Below, one piece after another: positions 59,445 through 64,000 of a stretch of 64,000 bases of DNA (the stretch's first letter is position 1; every line of letters starts with the position of its first letter). The stretch spans positions 1 through 64,000 of the forward strand of contig CAJXRQ010000001.1 of assembly GCA_913060505.1 (NCBI GenBank), written 5' to 3'. Origin of the DNA: an uncultured Desulfovibrio sp. GTDB taxonomy: Bacteria > Desulfobacterota > Desulfovibrionia > Desulfovibrionales > Desulfovibrionaceae. Made by a program: the position numbers and the translations under genes. The notes under the pieces are model-generated. The model had not been told where the DNA came from. It did no database searches and saw only the letters and a program-made list of their open reading frames with translations.

Positions 59445-59696
59445 ATGAGCGAGCAGACATTCGAACAGAAATTGGAACGCCTCAGAAGCATTGTGACCCG
59501 CCTGGAAAGCGGGGACTTGCCGCTTGAAGAAGGCGTGGCCCTGTATCGGGAAGGACTCGAACTGACCAAGGCCTGCGGAGCGCAGTTGGAATCCGCACGG
59601 CATGACGTCAAGGTGCTTGGTGACGGCCTGCTCAAGGAGTTCGACGCGCTTGAAGCCGGAGAACAGGGGCTCGATGCCGAAGCGGAGGAAGACTGA
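59445..59696 (+). CDS. xseB: Exodeoxyribonuclease VII small subunit
   Basis: Codes for 83 residues, the usual size, with FEQKLERLRSIVTRLESGDL followed by PLEEGVALYREGLELTKACG, the family signature. It forms the helical complex on XseA. The two xse genes are separated here by four others, whereas they are often apart or adjacent in other genomes. An acidic tail ends the protein. Confidence 0.95.
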   Translation: MSEQTFEQKLERLRSIVTRLESGDLPLEEGVALYREGLELTKACGAQLESARHDVKVLGDGLLKEFDALEAGEQGLDAEAEED

Positions 59697-60593
59697 ATGA
59701 CTGCCAAGCAGATGTTGGCGCAACGGGCGGAAGCCGTAGAGAGCTATCTTGCCAAATGCCTTGATGGACGCGGTATTCCGGAACGGTTGCTGGATTCCAT
59801 GCGGTACAGCCTGCTGGCGGGAGGCAAGCGCTTGCGGCCGGTCTTGGTTCTCTCATGGTGTAGCTTGCTGGGTGGCGATGCCAATGCCGCCATGCCTTTT
59901 GCTGCCAGCTTGGAATGTATTCATACCTATTCGCTTATTCACGACGACCTTCCTGCCATGGATGATGACGATTTGAGACGGGGCCGTCCCTCCAACCACA
60001 AGCAGTTCGATGAAGCCACAGCCATACTGGCCGGGGACGGGCTGCTTTCCGAAGCGTTTGTGCTCATGACCGAGGCTGCCGTCCAAAACGGCCTTCCGGC
60101 CGAGCGGGTTCTGAAGGCCGTAAATGTGCTGGGCCGGGCTGCCGGATCGGGCGGCATGGTGGGCGGCCAGACCGTTGACATGGAGTTCACCGGACGGGAA
60201 GGACAGGTTCCCCTTGAAGAATTGCAGAAGATGCACGCCATGAAAACGGGAGCACTGATTACCGCTGCCTGTGAGTGCGGAGCCATTCTTTCCGGTGCGC
60301 CGGAAGAGGATGTGCGCAATGCCCGTAAATTCGGGCGTGCCGTGGGCGTTGCGTTTCAGATTGTGGATGATGTTTTGGACGTGGTGGGTGACGAGGCCAC
60401 GCTGGGCAAACCGGTGGGCAGCGATGCCGAACAGGGCAAGAGTACCTATCCCGCATTGGTGGGGCTGGAGAAAAGCCGCCAGCTGGCGCGTGACCATGTG
60501 GACGGCGCCGTGGGCTATCTTGCCCGGTACAATGGCCCTGAAAACGAATTTTTGACTCTTCTTGCACGCTACATTGTGGACAGGGTCTACTGA
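59697..60593 (+). CDS. ispA: Farnesyl/geranylgeranyl diphosphate synthase
   Basis: Codes for 298 residues. Aspartate-rich motifs: HDDLPAMDDDDLRRGRPS near residue 85 and FQIVDDVLDVVGDEATLGKP near 225; GGKRLRPVLV near 42. Residues before the first motif (CIHTYSLIHDD) with a small four-residue insert in DDLPAMDDDD indicate a short-chain (FPP/GGPP) producer. GGAGGAA precedes the ATG, directly after the xseB stop. It condenses IPP and DMAPP made by dxs and ispG routes. Confidence 0.93.
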   Translation: MTAKQMLAQRAEAVESYLAKCLDGRGIPERLLDSMRYSLLAGGKRLRPVLVLSWCSLLGGDANAAMPFAASLECIHTYSLIHDDLPAMDDDDLRRGRPSNHKQFDEATAILAGDGLLSEAFVLMTEAAVQNGLPAERVLKAVNVLGRAAGSGGMVGGQTVDMEFTGREGQVPLEELQKMHAMKTGALITAACECGAILSGAPEEDVRNARKFGRAVGVAFQIVDDVLDVVGDEATLGKPVGSDAEQGKSTYPALVGLEKSRQLARDHVDGAVGYLARYNGPENEFLTLLARYIVDRVY

Positions 60594-60614
60594 TTGACCT
60601 ACTCTGGGCGTCTT

Positions 60615-62519
60615 ATGAGTACGAAAGATGAATCAAAGGAGCTGCTACCCGGCATCCAGTGTCCTGCCGATGTGCGGGCTTTGGATTCCAAGCAGCTTCA
60701 GTCTTTGGCCGAAGAATTGCGGCAGACGATAATACGACAGGTTTCCGGGAGCGGGGGACACCTCGCGCCTTCTCTTGGGGTTGTCGAGCTGACCCTGGCT
60801 CTGTTCAAGGCATATGACTTCGAACAGGACAAGATCGTTTGGGACGTGGGCCATCAGGCATACGCCCACAAGCTGCTTACCGGCCGGGCCAACCGCTTTT
60901 CGACCCTGCGCCAGATGGACGGCATCAGCGGCTTTCCCCGAATGGCGGAAAACAAGTACGACCATTTCGGAGTAGGCCATTCGTCTACCTCCATTTCCGC
61001 CGCGCTCGGCATGGCTACGGCCCGGGATTTGGCTGGCAAGGACCATGAGGTCGTGGCCATTATCGGCGACGGCTCCATGACGGCCGGTTTGGCCTTTGAA
61101 GGCTTGAACCAGGCTGGCGGCATGGGACGGAAGATGGTGGTCGTGCTGAACGATAACGAAATGTCCATCTCCAAGAACGTGGGCGCGCTTTCCTCGTTCC
61201 TGAGCCGCAAACTGACCGCTCCGCTTTTGCAGCGCCTCAAGGGCGACGTGGAAAACTGGGTGTCCAATGTGCCGGGGATCGGCGGCGATCTGGCTACCTA
61301 TGTCAAACGTTCCGGGGATTCTCTCAAGTCGTTCTTCACACCCGGCATGTTGTTTGAGGCATTTCAGTTTACGTATGTCGGTCCCATCGACGGGCATAAC
61401 ATTGATGAGATGGTCAAGGTTTTCGAGCAGGTGCGCCGCATAGACAAACCTGTGCTTGTGCACGTGCTGACCAAAAAGGGCAAGGGATATGAGCCTGCGG
61501 AGAACAATCCGACCTATTTCCACGGCGTGGGGCGCTTCGAGCCGGAAACCGGTCTTGCCCGCAAGTTCGTGGGTGGGGCGAAATATCCTTCCTATACTGA
61601 CATTTTCGGCAGCATGCTCTGTCGCATTGCTGACCACGACAAAAAGGTCGTGGCCATTACTGCCGCCATGCCCGAGGGCACAGGTACGGACTGTTTCCGG
61701 GAGCGCCATCCCGAACGTTTTGTGGATGTGGGAATCTGTGAACAGCATGCCGTTACCTATGCTGCCGGTTTGGCTTCGCAGGGATTCAAGCCTGCGGTGG
61801 CCATCTATTCCACGTTCCTGCAACGGTCCTATGACCAGATCGTTCACGACGTGTGCCTGCAAAATCTGAACGTAAAGTTCTTTCTTGATCGCGGGGGGCT
61901 GGTTGGCGAGGACGGCGCCACACACCATGGCGCGTTCGATATGAGCTACCTGCGCCATATTCCGAATTTGCGTTTCATGGCTCCCAAGGATGAAGCCGAG
62001 CTGGCAAGGATGATGGTCACGGCTTTCGAGCTTGAAGGGCCTGTGGCTGTGCGATATCCGCGTGGAACCGGCGTGGGGGCGGATGTTGATCCTGATCCGA
62101 AGCCCATTCCCGTAGGGGAAGGCGAAATTTTGCGCACCGGCAAGGACGTTCTTGTGGTCGCACTGGGATCACGGGTTTACCCGAGCATGGAGGCGGCTCT
62201 CGAATTGGCCGAGGAAGGTATTGAGGCCGCCATATTCAATGCGCGGTTCATCAAGCCCTTGCCGGAAAAGCAACTCCGGGCGCTTGTAGCCGAGTATGAC
62301 CGCATCCTGATTGTTGAAGAGAATTCACTGGCTGGCGGTTTCGGTTCCGCTGTTCTGGAATTCCTGAGCGACAATCACCTCCTGGACGGCCTTACAGTCA
62401 ATCGGCTTGGCCTTCCCGATTCTTTTGTGGAGCATGGTACACAGGTGCAGCTCCGCGCTCTGGTTGGTGTTGACAAGCAGGGGATAAAAGAAGCTGTCGA
62501 GGAACTTGCCAAAGCATAG
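60615..62519 (+). CDS. dxs: 1-deoxy-D-xylulose-5-phosphate synthase
   Basis: Codes for 634 residues. Thiamine-diphosphate site IIGDGSMTAGLAFEGLNQAG near residue 150, GHQAYAHKLLTGR, KGKGYEPAENNPTYFHGVG, EGTGTDCFRERHPERFVDVG, QHAVTYAAGLASQGFKPAVA, and the C-terminal transketolase domain. It makes DXP from pyruvate and glyceraldehyde 3-phosphate, the first step of the MEP pathway. Start 60615 (MSTKDE) is preferred over TTG 60594. Last gene of xseB-ispA-dxs; a terminator follows. Confidence 0.96.
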   Translation: MSTKDESKELLPGIQCPADVRALDSKQLQSLAEELRQTIIRQVSGSGGHLAPSLGVVELTLALFKAYDFEQDKIVWDVGHQAYAHKLLTGRANRFSTLRQMDGISGFPRMAENKYDHFGVGHSSTSISAALGMATARDLAGKDHEVVAIIGDGSMTAGLAFEGLNQAGGMGRKMVVVLNDNEMSISKNVGALSSFLSRKLTAPLLQRLKGDVENWVSNVPGIGGDLATYVKRSGDSLKSFFTPGMLFEAFQFTYVGPIDGHNIDEMVKVFEQVRRIDKPVLVHVLTKKGKGYEPAENNPTYFHGVGRFEPETGLARKFVGGAKYPSYTDIFGSMLCRIADHDKKVVAITAAMPEGTGTDCFRERHPERFVDVGICEQHAVTYAAGLASQGFKPAVAIYSTFLQRSYDQIVHDVCLQNLNVKFFLDRGGLVGEDGATHHGAFDMSYLRHIPNLRFMAPKDEAELARMMVTAFELEGPVAVRYPRGTGVGADVDPDPKPIPVGEGEILRTGKDVLVVALGSRVYPSMEAALELAEEGIEAAIFNARFIKPLPEKQLRALVAEYDRILIVEENSLAGGFGSAVLEFLSDNHLLDGLTVNRLGLPDSFVEHGTQVQLRALVGVDKQGIKEAVEELAKA

Positions 62520-62535
62520 TTTGTTATTCATGCAC

Positions 62536-62573
62536 AAAAAAGCCGTGCACTCCCATGAGTGCACGGCTTTTTT
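62536..62573. terminator. Bidirectional terminator between dxs and ychJ
   Basis: AAAAAAGCCGTGCACTC (62536-62552) and GAGTGCACGGCTTTTTT (62557-62573) pair perfectly over 17 bases with loop CCAT; six T on each side serve both strands. Confidence 0.95.
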
Positions 62574-62595
62574 GTGTGTATTGTTCAGCCTTGCG

Positions 62596-63081
62596 TTAGC
62601 GGCCGCAGCACTTCTTGTATTTTTTGCCGGAACCGCAGGGGCATGGTTCATTGCGGCCTATCTTGGTCTCGTTTCGCACCGTGACTGGAGGGAGCATGTA
62701 GCCCTCGACATAGTACCACTTGCCGTCCTGCTTGCGGAACGTCGAATGTTCACGGTGTTCCTGTATCATATTTTTCTGCTTGAACTTGGCAGCAAAGGAA
62801 ACTTCTCCTTCGTCGTCGTCCTCGGTGCCCTTGCGGGTGTCCATGATGGTCAGGCCAAGCCATTCCGAATTCTCGGCCCAGGAACGTATGGCATCATCGT
62901 CGTGTTCGGACAGCTTTTCCGGAATCAGTGTGGATTTGAGATATTCAAGACTATTGATTGCATAAGCCGTGTAGCGGGAACGCATCAGGGCTTCCGCAGT
63001 CGGGGCCGGGGTGGTTCCATCGATATGGGGGCCGCAACAGGCGTCAAGGGCTTTGCCGGACCCGCAGGGACATTGAGACAT
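62596..63081 (-). CDS. ychJ: YchJ-family protein with two SEC-C motifs
   Basis: Codes for 161 residues. A SEC-C zinc motif at each end: [14 protein letters not shown] near residue 4 and [15 protein letters not shown] at the C terminus. In between is the NTF2-like YchJ domain ([40 protein letters not shown]). Start at 63081 is set by AAGGAG. The function of YchJ is unknown; SEC-C motifs bind zinc and often proteins. Confidence 0.92.
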   Translation of the reverse strand: MSQCPCGSGKALDACCGPHIDGTTPAPTAEALMRSRYTAYAINSLEYLKSTLIPEKLSEHDDDAIRSWAENSEWLGLTIMDTRKGTEDDDEGEVSFAAKFKQKNMIQEHREHSTFRKQDGKWYYVEGYMLPPVTVRNETKIGRNEPCPCGSGKKYKKCCGR

Positions 63082-63186
63082 GATCTGACTCCTTGCAGTA
63101 TTTGCGCGGACAGTACTCAAACATACACACTTGTCAACGGAAAAAGCGGGTTGCCGTTTCGGGGCCTGGCGTGGCATCATGTCAAT

Positions 63187-63618
63187 ATGAGTGAAATGAT
63201 TCAAATAAATGAAAGGGTTTCCATTCCTGCAAAGGAGCTGACGTTCAAGTTCAGCCGGTCGCCGGGACCGGGAGGACAGCACGTAAATACCACGGCTACC
63301 AAAGTGACGGTTTTTTTTGATATCGAGAAAACCCGGAGCCTGACGGAATTGCAAAAAATGGTTGTTAAGGGAAAATTGCGCAGACGCATCGACAAAAGCG
63401 GCGTTCTGCGTATCAGTGTGCATGACTTCCGTTCGCAGAAAAGAAACCGGCAACTGGCTGTGGACCGGTTTGTGGAACTGATGGACCAGGCTTTGGAAAC
63501 CGTGGCAAAGCGTAAACCGTCCATGCCGTCGCTTGGTTCATTGTATCGGGACAGGCGCGTAAAACAGCGCCGAAGCCAGGTAAAACGCATGCGGCGCAAG
63601 CCTTCCTTGGATGATTGA
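63187..63618 (+). CDS. arfB: Peptidyl-tRNA hydrolase ArfB (ribosome rescue)
   Basis: Codes for 143 residues. The release-factor motif [20 protein letters not shown] carries GGQ at 29-31. The C-terminal tail is strongly basic ([20 protein letters not shown]), as needed to enter the empty mRNA channel of a stalled ribosome. It hydrolyses peptidyl-tRNA without a stop codon. Start at 63187 lacks a strong ribosome-binding site; ATG 63196 is possible. Confidence 0.93.
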   Translation: MSEMIQINERVSIPAKELTFKFSRSPGPGGQHVNTTATKVTVFFDIEKTRSLTELQKMVVKGKLRRRIDKSGVLRISVHDFRSQKRNRQLAVDRFVELMDQALETVAKRKPSMPSLGSLYRDRRVKQRRSQVKRMRRKPSLDD

Positions 63619-63647
63619 TTCGTACTGGTGGGATATGTTGGACAAAA

Positions 63648-63679
63648 AAACGATCGAAGGCCGAAGCTTTCGATCGTTT
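63648..63679. terminator. Bidirectional terminator between arfB and the minus-strand small gene
   Basis: AAACGATCGAA (63648-63658) pairs with TTCGATCGTTT (63669-63679), loop of ten bases. An A7 run on the left gives seven T on the minus strand; the plus strand has TTTA. Confidence 0.7.
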
Positions 63680-63708
63680 ATGGATTGCTTTCTGTAGTTT
63701 CTGATTTG

Positions 63709-63918
63709 TTAGCCATCTCCAAGGTCTCCGGATACGGCTTGAACAAGATTTCCATTGGCATTGTAAGTCGCCGTAGCTTCGATCCTGACAAGTTGCCGTG
63801 CAAGTCCGGGGTTTTCAAAAACTTTACGGCGTAGCCTCAGCTTCCTGATGTTCTTCATCTCCTGCGACAGGTCAGACCTGTCTTGGGTGGGACGGACTCC
63901 TGATAATTCCATCATCAC
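63709..63918 (-). CDS. Small basic protein behind a sigma-28 promoter
   Basis: Codes for 69 residues, with no signal peptide, no membrane helix and no cysteine. The middle is basic and helical (EMKNIRKLRLRRKVFENPGL), the end beta-like (RIEATATYNANGNLVQAVSG). AAGGAGG precedes the ATG at the usual distance, an excellent ribosome-binding site. A near-consensus sigma-28 (FliA) promoter lies 31 bases upstream, so it should be expressed with late flagellar and chemotaxis genes. I recognise no family. A bidirectional terminator follows its stop. It could be a filament-associated, export or chemotaxis factor. Confidence 0.75.
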   Translation of the reverse strand: MMMELSGVRPTQDRSDLSQEMKNIRKLRLRRKVFENPGLARQLVRIEATATYNANGNLVQAVSGDLGDG

Positions 63919-63948
63919 AAACCTCCTTGTTTGTTTAACGTATTATCT

Positions 63949-63975
63949 TTATCGACAAAAACGCAAAAAACTTTA
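63949..63975 (-). promoter_or_regulatory. Sigma-28 (FliA) promoter
   Basis: Minus strand TAAAGTTT (63968-63975), exactly 11 bases, GTCGATAA (63949-63956); the consensus is TAAAGTTT-N11-GCCGATAA, so 15 of 16 positions match. It precedes the 69-residue gene. Confidence 0.8.
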
Positions 63976-64000
63976 GGCTTGTTGTTTATTGATGGGATAC

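Noticed and set aside
1-64000. CRISPR arrays, insertion sequences, integrase/attachment sites, rRNA
   Set aside because: I looked for regularly spaced repeats, transposase motifs and target duplications by eye and saw none.

Overview
The window reads as a contiguous piece of chromosome from a Gram-negative anaerobe, most probably a sulfate reducer of the Desulfovibrionales (Desulfovibrio/Pseudodesulfovibrio type). This is inference from gene content: a six-gene Ech [NiFe]-hydrogenase operon, a fused CobA-HemD protein, the anaerobic corrinoid gene cbiD, and flagellar and c-di-GMP genes in the arrangement usual for that group. I saw no prophage, insertion sequence, CRISPR array or rRNA; the only tRNA is a tRNA-Arg cut by the left edge.

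Layout. 1-1.3 kb: tRNA-Arg, a flavin-binding-type protein and a PAPS/APS reductase-like protein. 1.7-6.9 kb: echABCDEF, whose product couples ferredoxin oxidation to H2 formation and ion pumping. 7-21.7 kb: a solute-binding protein, TrmJ-like methyltransferase, a GGDEF/EAL protein, NhaA, a TPR protein, CobB, DinB, a secreted unknown protein, then a flagellar-looking cluster (fliJ, motE-like, truA, FliD-like). 21.7-24.2 kb: an envelope-stress module on the minus strand (ECF sigma, small anti-sigma candidate, membrane-anchored Spy/CnrX-like protein, free Spy-like protein). 24.2-35.6 kb: fapA, an amidotransferase-like protein, valS, cobA-hemD behind a structured leader, purN, cobM, yjbQ. 35.7-37.5 kb: a three-lipoprotein operon. 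37.5-43.5 kb: solute-binding protein, small metal/cysteine proteins, a PilZ/HD-GYP/membrane-protein operon, AMMECR1 and an MFS transporter. 43.6-49 kb: cobL, gpsA, a lipoprotein, an SDR protein, cbiD. 49.3-64 kb: a chemoreceptor, ispG-proS, a LysE-type exporter, xseA, two M23 peptidase-like proteins, xseB-ispA-dxs, ychJ, arfB, and a 69-residue protein behind a near-consensus sigma-28 promoter.

How they work together. Corrinoid/siroheme synthesis is served by five dispersed genes (cobB, cobA-hemD, cobM, cobL, cbiD). Isoprenoid synthesis by the MEP route is served by ispG, ispA and dxs. Motility and c-di-GMP control is spread over fliJ, motE-like, FliD-like, fapA, GGDEF/EAL, HD-GYP, PilZ, a chemoreceptor and the sigma-28 gene.

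The least described material is (i) the ECF module: three minus-strand sites share GTAAC(C/G)-N16-17-CGAC. One precedes the sigma gene, one precedes the spy-like gene and has a G9/C9 tract in its spacer, and one precedes no protein gene but is followed about 90 nt later by an intrinsic terminator, suggesting a sigma-dependent small RNA with a C-rich loop; (ii) the 195-nt leader of cobA-hemD, which ends in a terminator with a competing hairpin; (iii) the sigma-28 small gene; (iv) the tandem-lipoprotein operon. None of these was tested by search or folding software; all were read by eye.
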